From the NCBI GenBank assembly GCA_001574975.1, contig KQ965845.1, positions 1-64,000 on the forward strand: 64,000 bases of DNA. Reading direction: 5' to 3'. The notes under the pieces are model-generated. The model was not told the DNA's origin. It saw nothing but the letters and a program-made list of their open reading frames with translations, and did not search any database. The translations under genes were made by a program, and so were the position numbers. The DNA is from Gonapodya prolifera JEL478. Taxonomy: Eukaryota; Monoblepharomycota; Monoblepharidomycetes; Monoblepharidales; Gonapodyaceae. Positions 22,504 to 33,950 of this stretch are shown here, piece after piece. The first letter of the stretch is position 1, and every line of letters starts with the position of its first letter.

Positions 22504-22767
22504 ATGTCGCAGCCGTCTCATCCGCTACACGGGTCTTGCCTATGCCGTCGTGTTCAGTTCACGTTACGCAAATCGATGTCCGATCCTTCGCCCCCGCTCT
22601 TGCCACCGTACGATGTCGCGGCATGCCATTGCACGCTCTGTAGGCGATCCTCGGGTGCCCCGTTCCTCGTGTACCTGTGCAATGTTCCAAGGGAGCTGTT
22701 TGTAACGAATAAAGGCGTTGACGACGTCCTGAAAACGGTTGGTGAATTTGCAAGTGGTCCGAAGTGA
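22504..22767 (+). CDS. GFA-domain protein, N-terminal half only
   Basis: ATG at 22504 opens 87 codons. It holds the first half of a GFA domain with all early zinc ligands: GSCLCRRVQFTL, then ACHCTLCRRSSGAPFLVYLC, and ends VGEFASGPK at a stop. The second half (the FCGxCG motif and the tail) is not found in any frame down to 23170. It therefore looks like a truncated copy, unless an unseen exon lies further on. It is about 60% like the minus-strand GFA gene by eye and is separated from it by about 200 nt, head to head. Confidence 0.6.
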   Translation: MSQPSHPLHGSCLCRRVQFTLRKSMSDPSPPLLPPYDVAACHCTLCRRSSGAPFLVYLCNVPRELFVTNKGVDDVLKTVGEFASGPK

Positions 22768-23174
22768 AACCTTGCAACTGAAAACGAATCATCACGGCCC
22801 CGAAACATCTATGATTGTGTCACTACGCATCCTCGGAGCAATACTACCCTGGGGGAGAGGACAACTGGTTGCAGTGAGTTACAAGTCCACCGTATGTAAA
22901 TGTCACAATAGTTTGTTGCTTGTGAACTTGAGAGCGCTCCGTTCCCGAGTCCACAAGCGTTCTCCTGCTCCAAAATCCAGCCTTTTCGGACTGACCGGAC
23001 CGTATCCTGCTCGGAGAAGCCTCCTGGAGCCTCTCAAATGGTTTCACTTTGAACTCCCCACAGATCAGCCTAATCTAATCCCTCAAAGTGAGACTACAAT
23101 ACGACTTCAAAATCATACTGATAATTGTTCATTTTGCTTGAACAATAAAAGCTTACTTGTCAAACGGAAATCAG

Positions 23175-24270
23175 AACCTCTTCGCCTGCAGCCCTGGATC
23201 TCTCACGGTCCGAACAGGGACTGCAATGACCTGGAACAACGACAACAACGCCCCTCTGTACCCACGTGATGAAGCCGAGCTCGCTGACACCATCAAAAAG
23301 CATCACAGCGCGGTGGTGGCACCTATGGAGTTCCTCGTCGGAAGAGAGGGCTTGCGTGGGATGGACGCCGCACATCCAATGTTTTACGATCCAATGGAGG
23401 CGCAGGAGGATGGCATGTGAGTAAATGATTAATTTGGATGTCATGTCGTATGTAGATGTTCTGAGTACTCTCATCTCTCCAATGCACCGCTCGTCCATTC
23501 AAATATCGCAAAGGCTCCTCAACGCAAACGGCATCTTCATGGGCGGCGACGTTTTCTCAGGCAACGCGTACATCACCCACACAGGTTCCCCCGATGCGGA
23601 CCCAAAGCGCTTCCTCTACCACTTCCTGTTCCTCCGCGTGTTCTACCAACTATGGCAAAAGAATTGGCGCGGCGCCCCACTGGAACGCTGGATTATCAAG
23701 GCGCCTTACTACACTCACGAACTAGCGAGCTGCCTGCACGTCCTGTCGCAGTCGGCCAAGCCCGGGGGTCCGCACGTCCCCGTCGCCGCTCTTGTCGGGA
23801 AGCGAGACGCACGCGACATGATCCCCTCAGAGATCCGGCTCATGAGTCGTGTCACGATCATCTACGGAGCCGCGCAAGGAAGGGGACTTGACGATGTGCG
23901 GTTGGTGGCGAAAGAGATACTTCAAAGGGTGCGAAAGGGGTTCTTCACACCAAAAGTTCCTACAGAGGAGAACAGCGAGGAGGGGCATCTGTTGGCGTCC
24001 CGAACAGTGACGTACGAGTATTCAGACCTCGTGCGGGACCCGGAGGGCTACGTAAAGCGTTTGGTCGAGACGCACCCCAACGTTCTTGGTTCCGCTCCCA
24101 ACGGGGTCGGGATGAGCTGGTCCCAGAGTTGGGCACACGGTGTTCAAGCGTACCTTGAGAAGAATAATGAGATGCGAAAAAGGCAGAAGGAAGAGGGACT
24201 GCTGGGAACCTTGTCGTTGGAGGAGTGTGGTGTGTCTGAAGAGGATTTGCGTGATGCTGGGATTGCGTAG
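23175..24270 (+). pseudogene. Sulfotransferase-family protein, copy 1, lacks first exon
   Basis: Two exons match exons 2 and 3 of the two full copies downstream: 23175-23416 (242 nt, same length in all three) and 23514-24270. The acceptor AAATCAG and the donor phase (AT|G) are conserved. Visible: MTWNNDNNAPLYPRDE, FLVGREGLRGMDA, YDPMEAQEDGM, VFYQLWQKNWRGAP, RDARDMIPSEIRLM (the 3'-phosphate-binding region of the sulfotransferase fold), TYEYSDLVRDPEGYV. The exon that holds the P-loop in the other copies (ICGPxxSGTSL) is absent from the 1 kb upstream. Without it a PAPS-binding enzyme is not expected. The C-terminus is intact (SEEDLRDAGIA). Confidence 0.65.
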
Positions 24271-24626
24271 ACCGTAGTGGAAGTAATACAAGACCCTGCG
24301 GGTGTTCCGAGAGCGTAGCGTTGTGCTTTGGGCGTCAGATATAGTGCTGAATGCTACGAAAACATTCGTGGTATATGTGTGGATCGAAGGGTGCCATTTT
24401 TCATCCCAAGGCCGACTTTTCGTCAGGCATATTCACTCGATTTCAGTTCTATCAGACTTCACATCTTGCGTGATCTTCAAATATGTTATGGTTAGGCTGT
24501 GTTAAACCTTCATACATACATATTCCTCCGTATTAGGACAAGCACGTGAGAGGAAAGATCACCAGAAACACGTGCCCAATAAATAACGCCACGCTCTCAC
24601 ATCCTTCGTCGACCCTCGTACGTCCG
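24271..24626. other. Intergenic between convergent sulfotransferase copies
   Basis: 3' ends of copies 1 and 2 face each other. No gene seen. Confidence 0.4.
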
Positions 24627-26231
24627 CTATGCAATCCCAGCCCAACACAAATTCTCCTCCGTTAAACCACACTCATCCAACGACAAAGTCTCCAACAGTC
24701 CCTCTTTCTTCTGCCTTCTTCTTACCTCCTTATTTTTCAAAAGGTACCCTCGAACATTCTCCGCCCATTCATCGGACCAACGCATGCCGATCCCGGTTGG
24801 ACCTGTCCCGAAAACATTTGGATGCAATTCCACTAAACGCTTCACGTAGCCCTCGGGATCCTGCACGAGGTCTGAATACTCGTACGTGATTGCTCGCGCC
24901 GCCAAGAGCCCCATCTCCTCGCTGCCCTCCTCCTGTGAAACTCTTGGTGTAAAACACCCATCTCGCTGCCTTTGCAGAACCCAGTTCGCCAAAAGCCCCA
25001 CACGGTCAAGCCCGCGGCCCTTGGCGACACCAACAAGCGCAGAAAGACACATGAGCCGAACCTCTGAAGGGATCATATCTCTTGCATCTCGGCGTCCTAC
25101 CAGCGCGGCAACAGGAACTTTGGGACTCCCAGGTGTCGCCGGTTGCGACAGGACGTGCAGGCAAGTGGCAAGATCGCGCGTGTAGTAGGGTGCTTTGATA
25201 ATCCATCGTTTGACGGGCGCCCCGCGCCAGTTCTTTTGCCACAGTTGGTAGAAGACGCGCAGGAATTGGAAGTGGTAGCGGAACCGGTTGGGGTCTACGC
25301 CAGGCGAGCCGGTTTGGATGTGATACGCGCCACCTGTGATGATGTCGCCGCCTAGAAAGATTCCGTTGGCGCCGAGGAACCTTTGTGATATCAGAATGCA
25401 CGATGTGGGCGAGGTGAGTGTCAGAACATCTTCACACGATCAGATGACAACAACGATAATGAGTAACTCACATGCCATCCTCCTGAGCCTCCATTGGATC
25501 ATACACCATCGCATGCCTGGCGTCCAGCCCACGCAAGAGCTCTCTTCCGAGGAGAAATTCCATCTGCCCCAAGATCGCGCCATGGTACTTTTGGATGGTG
25601 TCGGTGAGCTCGTCCTCGTCGCATGGGTAGAGAGGGATATTATTATTGATGTTCCAGGTGAGAGCGGTCATTGTGCGGACGGTGAAAGATCCGAGGCAGG
25701 AGGCGAAGATGTTCTGATTTCCACAAAATGGACAGGTTGTTTGAAAAGGGGGACTTCAGTACTGAAGGAAACGCCAGAGCGCAGTAATCTTACCTGCACG
25801 AGTGACGTGCCAGATCCTACAGGCCCACAAATAACCACGAAAGGTTTCAACTCTACTTTGGTCACGTCGGGGTCCGCCTTGAGCGCATCTCGAAGCTTTT
25901 TCCGGGCAACAATGGGTCCATAGAGATAGCTCGCAAGTATGACGATACGCCCAGAGGCTGTAAGGTCTTCCCAGCGCACGACCGAGAAGAAATACCGGAG
26001 CTCCCTGAGGAAGCACCGATGAGCGGCGTCCCCACCCAACACTTCCGGCCATGGGTCTTGTGACGTTGAGAGCGCTTCGGCTTGGCGCAGAAGCCGCCGG
26101 GTGATGAGAGAATACGGTACGATACCTCCGGTGAGGGGGAACAGCAGGCGGTCAAACGCGTCGATCGCCCGTGTATGTAACGGTTTCCGAGGAAAGTTGA
26201 TTGGGATGGAAGGGAATGCGTTGGGGACCAT
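24627..26231 (-). CDS. Sulfotransferase-family protein, copy 2 (complete)
   Basis: Predicted PAPS-dependent sulfotransferase (Sulfotransfer_3-like), 477 residues. Exons on the minus strand are 25794-26231, 25472-25713 and 24627-25380. The ATG at 26231 is chosen because copy 3 starts at the same place (MV..A.PSIPI.FP.KP). Motifs: LLFPLTGGIVPYSL, ICGPVGSGTSLVQ (5'-phosphosulfate loop, at the end of exon 1), FLLGRELLRGLDA, YDPMEAQEDGM, QLWQKNWRGAP, GRRDARDMIPSEVRLM (3'-phosphate binding; Arg and Ser present), TYEYSDLVQDPEGYVKRL. No signal peptide is seen, so it is probably cytosolic. The substrate is unknown. It is the only one of the three local copies with every part intact. Confidence 0.8.
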
Positions 26232-26974
26232 GATTGGTGATGGATGCGAAGGCGAACGGTGTGTAAAGAAGATGTGTGGAGCAGGCGTCTTGGTGGGGCA
26301 AGTAGGTTTGACGCGTGGAAGCATGCAAGCAGTTACCAAGTTGCTTCGGAATCGAGAGTCAGCAGAGAGACAAATGAAAATTACGACTAACTAAAGTTAA
26401 CGTCTGATATATAGCATACTGATAATTTACTGATTGTCATATGTATCATGTAGTAATTGCAGTTGCTTCGATGCCCGTACCACTCCTTTGTCACAGGCGG
26501 GCGATAAATTTGACGAGGAACAAGGGCAAAAGCGAGATTGTGCCCCCCCGACGAGTATGGGTAAGGAAAAACAGACCTCAGGAACGTGATCGTCATCATC
26601 ACCTAACGAAAGGGGATGACAGAACTCCCATCCGCTCCACGGCTCCTCTCAAGTGGGGTTAGTCTGCGCACGGTTTGGTTGATCCTGGGTAGACTAATTT
26701 CAAGCCGCCGCTGATCAGAAGCATGCGATGCAAAGACGACCTTTCAGGATTCCAAGTGACATAATTTAATCTGTGTGAGGATAACATCCGTAAAGTCTAC
26801 CGTACGATGATTTGTTTCCATCGTGCTGGTCCGGCAACAAGACCGACGACGGAATCCTTCCACGACATTGTGACCCCAATCACCCAGTACAGAGCACCAT
26901 CACTTTCTCAGTACATTAGTTTCCGTCCCTGTAGCTCCACTACGCAATCCCAGCAACACGCAGATTCTCCTCCG
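26232..26974. other. Intergenic between copies 2 and 3
   Basis: No coding signal. It contains the promoter side of copy 2 and the 3' side of copy 3. Confidence 0.4.
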
Positions 26975-28526
26975 TCACACCACACGTAACGACAAGGTCC
27001 CCAATAGCCCCTCTTCCGCCTGCTTTCTCCGCACCTCCTTATTTCTCTCAAGGTATGCTCGACAACGTTCAGCCCATTCGTCGGACCACCGCATCCCGAC
27101 CCCGTTTGGTCCCGTGCCCAAAATATCTGGGTACTCCTCGATCAAACGCTTCACGTAACCCTCCGGGTCCCGCACGAGGTCAGAGTACTCGTACGTCACT
27201 TCCCGCGTTGCTAACAGCCCCGCCGCCTCCTCGTTTTCCTCCCCCATTGGAACTGTGGGGGTAAAGAACCCATCTCGCACTCTTTTGAGCACCCCCTTCG
27301 CCAAACCCCGCACATCGTCCATCGCTCTTCCCTGCGCGACCCCAAACAACGCGGTTAGGCGACACATGAGCCGGACCTCTGACGGTATCATGTCTCTTGT
27401 ATCCCGGCGTCCAATCAGCGCCGCGACGGGAACCTTTGCACCCCCGGGTTGTACAGGCTGCGACAGGATGTGCAAGCATTCGGCAAGGTCACGAGTATAG
27501 TACGGTGCCTTGATGACCCATCGCTCCACCGGTGCACCGCGCCAGTTCTTTTGCCAGAGTTGGTAGAACACGCGTAGGAACAAGAAGTGGTACCGGAACC
27601 GGTTTGGGTCGGCGTTGGGAGAGCCGATGTGGATGTGGTACGCACCGCCGGTCGCGATGTCCCCGCCTTGGAAAATGCCGTTGGCGCTGAGAAACCTATA
27701 CGGAGTGATGTGGCAGAGAACAGCCTACATAAGACATGATATCCAAACGAAGAACTTAAAGTACACACATGCCGTCTTCCTGCGCCTCCATCGGATCGTA
27801 TATCATCGCATGCGCGGCGTCCACTCCACGCAAGCCTTCCCTACCGACGAGAAACTCCATCTGCGCCAAGATCGCGTCGTGGTGCTTTTGGATCGTGTCG
27901 GCGAGCTCTGCTTCGTCGTGTGGATAGAGAGGGGCGTTGTTGTTGATGTTCCACGTGAGTGCGGTCATGGTCCGCACGGTGAGTGAGCCGGTGGAGGCGG
28001 CGATGAGGTTCTGGGTTGCACGGAATGGAGGATTGGTTTGCCAAGTGAGCTTTTTTGTTCAAATTAAAGCCATGAAAGGTAGATTTACCTGAATGAGTGA
28101 CGTGCCAGACCTTGCCGGCCCGCAAATGACGACGAACGGTTTCAACTCAACATTGACGACGTCCGGGTCCGCCCTGAGGGCATCTCTCAGCTTTTTCCGG
28201 GCAACAAGTGGACCTTGAAGATAATTTGCAAGTATAACAGCTCGTCCAGAGGCTGTAAGGTCTGCCCATCGCACGGCCGAGAGGAAATACCGGAGCTCCC
28301 TGAGGTAGCACTCGTGTGCCGCGACCCCACCCAACACGTCCGGCCATGGGTCCTCTGATGTTGAGAGAGCTTCGACTTGACGTAGGAGCCACGGGATGAG
28401 GAGGGAGTAGGGCACGATGCCCCCGGTGAGGGGGAACAGCAGTCGGTCGCAGGAGTCGATCGCCCATGTCACCAACGGTTTTGGAGGGAAGGTGATGGGG
28501 ATGGAGGGAGATGCGTCGGCGACCAT
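26975..28526 (-). CDS. Sulfotransferase-family protein, copy 3, altered C-terminus
   Basis: Paralogue of copy 2 with the same three-exon plan (28089-28526, 27769-28010, 26975-27695); exons 1 and 2 have the same lengths as in copy 2. It has the P-loop ICGPARSGTSLIQ, the QLWQKNWRGAP block and GRRDTRDMIPSEVRLM. The donor after exon 2 is GTGTGT, weaker than in the others. Near the end the sequence runs LLGTLSLRVV and stops, where copies 1 and 2 continue with about 15 more residues. The DNA just past the stop still encodes TEENLRVAGIA in another frame, so a small deletion near 27000 shifted the frame. The core domain is untouched, so it may still work. Confidence 0.75.
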
Positions 28527-29336
28527 GATCGACGATCGATACAGAGGCGATTGGTCAAAACAAGCTGGAGGATGTGTGGAGCGTGTGAGAGTGGTGTCTT
28601 GGCGACGCAGCCCGCCTAAGCAGCCGCTAATATAGTGCCGATATATCACAGCAACGAGTTGCTACAGAGTTGAGAAAAGATAGAGAACGTTGCTTATAAA
28701 CTAAACTGATAATAGTGCATTTTCGGAGTGTGGTTACATGTGGTGTGGCGACCTCTACGGAGGAAGGAAATTAGCTTCAATGTCTCTCCAAATGCTCAAA
28801 TGATTGCGCGTCCTAGTTAGTTCTCCAGTGATAGCAAGACTTTTACCCTCGGGGAAATTTGCTCGGGCGGTATCTGTCCGAAAGAAACTTGCCCAGAATG
28901 CCACGGACTCTCCATTGTTTTTCAGTCCAACCTACTCAATATGGTCACCTGTGGTGTGGTTTGCACAATCAAGCCTGAGTCCCCTGTTCGGGGGAGGTGA
29001 ACGGTGAACCGCCTCACCAAAATCACGTCTGAACTTGAATTACAATATCAGCTCGCATAGCGAGCACAAGGACACCGCCCCGCTTTCTTTTTGCTTTACT
29101 TCTACCACTCGACAGCAGATGTGGAGATTCTGCTTGCACGTGTTCGGTGATTCGTCACGGCTAAACTTGCACCCTTCTACCACACCATCCCTGGCCTTCC
29201 CCTCTGGCGTCTCTAGCTTTCCCCACGAAACAACGCTCCACGCTCCGCAGAGTCCCGTTCCTCCCTCATATCCTCGCAGTCAACGTACCCGGGCCTCTCC
29301 CACCCCTCTACTCTGTCATTCCGTCGACTTCCCCGC
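28527..29336. other. Intergenic, divergent promoters
   Basis: Lies between sulfotransferase copy 3 (leftward) and the DHA1 transporter (rightward). The ORFs here are short and unlike any protein I know. No gene is supported. Confidence 0.4.
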
Positions 29337-31792
29337 ATGGAACCACAACCGGCGCATCCGGCACCAATGACAGCGAACCCTCCCACGTCGGCCGATCCTA
29401 CCCGGGAAGCAGCAACAGATGTAGAAAGGAACGACGCCATTGCTGCAATGCCGGCGATTGCGCCTCCGCGTACGTCCCTGACCTTTGTGGTGCTCGATCG
29501 AAAAAAAAAACAAAGCGCAAATGAAACGCTAATTTGGGTTTCATTTTCCACCTTCCAGCGTCGTCGCCCACAGTCGTCGAACAGCCCTTCGCTTATCCTA
29601 CAAAAACCTCGACGCTCCGCCCGCTTAGCTCGTCCACCGCCACGCTCGTGCAAAGACTTTCCGTCTTCTCCGCACTCACCCAGACCAACCGCACAATGGG
29701 AGGCGACACGACGTCCATCATCGCGCACAAACGCGCCCCCGAGCGGGGCCTGACAAAGACGCAAAAGCGCGTCGTCCTCTTTCTTGCAGCGATGGGTGCA
29801 TTTCTGGGCACAGTCGGGCAGGCCATGTACAACCCCTTGCTGGCGACCGTCAAGGCGTCGCTCGAGTGTTCCGACCTCGAGATCAATACGACTATTTCAG
29901 TCTACGTGCTCATGGAGGGTCTGGCGCCCTTGCTGGTGTGGGGACCGATGGGGGACCAGTATGGTGAGGATTGCGTTTTGTGCATTGCATTCAGTATGCA
30001 AAGTGTGTGAATTCTGACACAATTGCATGAAGGACGGCGACCGGTATACCTAGTTGGTCTCGGTTTGTTCATGCTTTCATGCGGGATCTCGTTCTTCAGG
30101 TGCGCAAAAATGCTTCCACACTCCCGTTCCGTGGCTTTACTTACCATACCACCCTCGACGCAGCGTCAACGTATGGATGCTCTTCGCAGGGATGTTCCTC
30201 GCCGTGAGTGCTGCCAACACCCCTTCAAAATCGTAACAGCCATACTGAAAAGGTCGGAACAGGGCGTCGGCATCTCTGCCGCCAACGCGAACGGTATTGG
30301 CGCCATTTCGGATGTGTTTCCCAAGGAGGAGCGGGGGAAAGCACGTGAGTGTTGTCGGACGGGCCCTCGTTCCCTTTACTGAATCCGTACTCTAAAACGT
30401 CACGACACCCAGTCGCACTCTACTACTTCGGCGCCCTTTTGGGCCCATTCATCGGTACGTCTCCCTTCCCATCTCATCCCATCCTCATCTCACCTCACAT
30501 TTCCACCTCCGCCCTTCCCCTCCCCCATGCCAGGCGGCCCCATCGGCGGCAACATTAGTGCCAACCTCGGCTGGCGTTACATCTACGCATTCCTCGCCCT
30601 CCTGGGGATACTCCTCCTGGTCGCGTTCTTCTTTTGGTTCCCCGAGACGAGGGATGAATATGTGAATTTGGTTCGGAAGCCGAGTAAGTACTTCCTCCTT
30701 CTTCCTCCTCCGTGGTCATTCATTAAAGACCCGTGCTGATGAATTGCGCACTCGTCACCCAGACGCCCTGAGGTCACTGGGCACCCTCCGGTACCCCTTC
30801 GTCCTGCTCGTAACGATCTGGATCTGCGTGCTCTTCTCCGCAAATACCGCCGTCGTGGCGCAGATCTCGCGGCAGTACACGACCGTGTACAAGTTCACGG
30901 ATCGGCAGCTCGGGTATGTCGAAACCTTCCCCTTCCCCTTCCCCACCTGTGTTTCTCAGGCTCACACGTCCCATCACCCACCCCCGTCCGTCACAGCCTC
31001 ATCCCCCTCGCATCTGCATCCGGGATGGTCCTCTCCAGCCTCTTCAGTGGGCGGTACAGCGACAAGATGGCCGTGCGGTCGCAGGAGCGAAAGGGATCGT
31101 ACGTCTCCGAGGACAGGCTAAGAGCGACGTGGGTCGGCGCGCTGGTGGTACCGGTTGGGTTGATTTTGTTGTGAGTGTAAATTAAATCGTAGGCGCGTGA
31201 GGTGATGAAGGTTTGTCTGATATGGGGTCCGAAACTCCGAATAGTGGTGTCGGGTTCCAACGTGAACTGCCTGTGGTTGTGCCCCTCGTTGGGCAGTTCT
31301 TGTTGGCGTTTGGCACGCTGTGGATTATCACAAGTGATAACGCTTACTTGGTGGAACTGTGGCCCAGTGAGTCGATTTTGTTTTGCGCAGGATTATTTAT
31401 GTTGAGATAATCAAATGCTTCCCCAGATGAAACCGCCTCGGTAATCAGCGTCAGCATTTTCTGGCGGTTCTTTTTCGGTACGTCACAATTCGTTCCCACA
31501 ACCTCCTTTCCCCTCGTTGCTTTTCTCACACCTCGTGATCACCTCACAAACAGCCGCCATCACCCCCCTCTTCATCACCACCGCCGTCGAGCAAGGCGGC
31601 CCCGCCCGCGTGTACTTCATCTACGCCTTTCTGCACCTCCTCTCGGCCGCCGGTGTTGCTTGGGTGGCTCTCGCTGGAGCCAAGTACCGAATGCGGAGGT
31701 CGCCTTGGAGAGAGGCGGACGCGGCGGGTGGCAAACATCAGAGGCTGGAGTCTGTGCATGTGCATGTGGAGAGAGGCGCGGCAGCGGCGTAG
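29337..31792 (+). CDS. DHA1-type MFS multidrug transporter
   Basis: Proton-coupled drug antiporter family (12 TM, DHA1). Twelve exons keep phase: 29337-29469, 29559-29963, 30033-30099, 30164-30203, 30263-30344, 30413-30454, 30534-30683, 30763-30913, 30997-31170, 31245-31366, 31427-31477, 31554-31792; 551 residues. The ATG at 29337 is preferred over 29696 because a clean intron links them in frame; the first 75 residues are a Pro/Ser/Thr-rich cytosolic tail. Marks: RVVLFLAAMGAFLGTVG (TM1), VWGPMGDQYGRRP (motif A), GVGISAANANGIGAISDVFP with EERGKAL, GPFIGGPIGGNI with LGWRYIYAFLA (motif C region), FWFPETRDE, FSGRYSDKM. Substrate is unknown. Confidence 0.88.
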
Positions 31793-32113
31793 AGCGTCGG
31801 TGCGGTGGAGAGATGGGGTTAATTGGCGTGCCGGCACCAACCTTCTAATTACAACTAATTAAGTTAATTTCTACTCGTAATTGTAGAATGATCACTCTGG
31901 GTAGTACACAGTTACACACACAAACCGCGGCAACGATCTTTTCCCGATGGAACATAACGACACCACGTTCCTCAAGTGAGATGGCGTCGCTCACATTCTC
32001 CAACTCTTCATTTGACATTCCGTGTAAAGTCAACGTTGAAAGCACTCTATTGTTGGGAGGGTTCATTTGCTGTGGTGAGTCCACTCGTTAGTCTTCCTCC
32101 AACTTTACTTGCA
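31793..32113. other. Intergenic
   Basis: AT-richer spacer with no gene seen. It probably holds the promoter of the F-box gene at 32114. Confidence 0.4.
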
Positions 32114-33120
32114 ATGGGAAGCCCCTCGATCTCCAATATCCCACTTGAAACTCTCGACGAAATCGCTCGCATTCTCCCTGTCCGCGCCCTCGTCCTCCTC
32201 TCCTCCGCATCACGCTCCTTCCGCGAGATTGTCAACATCCCTGCCATCTGGGAGCGCTTGGACTTTTCAGACCTCTCTCCCGGCTTCACGGATGCGGAAT
32301 ATATCGAGTGTCTGGCGCAAATTGCGAGTTGGATGGCCCCATTCTTAGATGGCGAAGGGACTTGTTTCATTGGGAATCCTGGAAATGAAGTTCGATAAGA
32401 CGAATATTTCCACATATACACTCTTGTCAGAACTGCAGCTACCACGTATTCGAAACACTGTCCTCTCGCAACTGCAGAAATGTCAACCTTGAAACTCTTG
32501 AGCATTTGCTTCTAGATGACTTCACTGGCTCGACCATGTTTACAGCACGCTGGAATGGTGTGACGTCTTTGCGGTGTATGGATGTGACCACAGGGTACAT
32601 ATCAAAAGAGGTGATTGCGGTGTTCGGCCGGCTCGAACAAATGTGCCCAAAAGCCAACATCTCACCAGCGGTTTGTAAGTCCTGCTCTAACGATATAATA
32701 GCAGACGATCATTTGCACGGGGATTCATTCAGGGAACTTAGCCGTCGCTCCGCTGTCAAGCTATCGAAATGTCTGCGCTGGTCCTGCCTGAATGCCGCTG
32801 TTTGCAATATTTGCGATATTGCTGTGGACAATCCTCATTCCGGTGTTGCAGCAAATATTCCTGGCGAGCAGTTGAGCTGTTATGACTGTGAGGACGAATT
32901 CCCAATCTGCGAAGCACATCGCAACAATTTGCCCTTGGATCGGACTTGCTTGAAGCCATCTTGCTCTGCACATTTCTGCCGTGCATGTGTCTTGAGTGGG
33001 GAAAGCAGTCTTCGTTCCTGTGACGCTCATGGAGTTTCATGTGTGAGTAGCATTTCGCAAATGGTTGCCCTCGCACTGACAGTTTGGAACGTGGAGAATC
33101 GGATGAAGACGACTCGGTAG
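32114..33120 (+). CDS. F-box protein with Cys-rich C-terminal region
   Basis: The start MGSPSISNIPLETLDEIARI opens an F-box (residues about 8-50: IPLETLDEIARILP, VLLSSASRSFREIV, IWERLDF), the part that binds Skp1 in SCF ubiquitin ligases. A short intron (32390-32430, 41 nt, donor GTTCGA, weak) leads to exon 2, 32431-33120. It has leucine-rich-repeat-like turns (LETLEHLLLDDFTG, VTSLRCMDVTTGYI) and then a cysteine-rich block: CKSCSNDI, CLNAAVCNICDIAV, SCYDCEDEFPICEAH, CLKPSCSAHFCRAC, SCDAHG. The spacing suggests zinc binding, like a small RING/B-box type module, but I cannot name it. 321 residues. A substrate-recognition subunit is a reasonable guess. Confidence 0.7.
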
Positions 33121-33950
33121 TGAATTAGTGATGCTCAGGAACTTAGTTTTCTTGTATGTCGGTTGAACAGAAAACCCAGTACGTTCATGCAAGGTGCTGT
33201 TCAATGTGACACCGACACTTCCTACTATTTATTTAGCATTTAATTCCTGGTACATCTTTGTGAACTTCCGTACTCTGCAAGTGCCAATCGATACTCATTG
33301 AATCATGAAAGATGATCTGCGTGGAGGAAGAACAAAGGCAATGGGCTCCCATTGATCATCGGCCAAGTACCGACGAGATACAGAGCCGAGGTGTACGGGA
33401 AGACTACGTCACTGAGATAATGTGAACGTTGATGGTGTTGTATTTGTGTCCAAAATGCATCATCGTGACATAACAAAAATTAACTAGAATTTCCAAAGTG
33501 TGAGCAAAACAATGTTCGGCGCTCCAGTTTCAAAGCTGAGCGCTTTCATCCACTGCTAATGTTCCTGCGCCAAAGCGAGACTTTTCAAAACCCGAGTGCT
33601 TCCTTTGATGGAATTGGCGGTCGAACGGTCGAGATTATTCGACCCCAAAGGTTTCACCTCAGTTTGACGTAGTGCAAATTTCTGCGAGATTTGCTGAAGA
33701 TATGCGTGCGTGTGTTGAGGATTTTGCTCAGTGGCGAATCCTGGCTCCACATCTGTCATTGGTGCTTCTTCCGGGGGAGTTGCAGCAAGGTCAGAGTACC
33801 CATGGCTCACAGACTCCGCTATGGCTCCTGATCGTGGCGTAGAGCGGTCTCGGGGCGTTTCATTAGACCGAGAAGATATTGTTTGTGCGATTGAATTCTT
33901 TTCATTTCCTCGACGAGCGACTTGTGCTTCCTCTAGCTGTCCTTCTGCAT
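33121..33950. other. Intergenic plus a minus-strand tail ORF
   Basis: 33121-33555 holds nothing I can support. At 33556-34023 a minus-strand ORF with low-complexity polar sequence overlaps and follows the hAT fragment; it may be read-out from the element rather than a gene. Confidence 0.35.

Noticed and set aside
29696-29698. ATG at 29696 as start of the DHA1 transporter
   Set aside because: An upstream exon from ATG 29337 splices in frame through a normal intron, so the longer form is preferred, although the shorter form remains possible.
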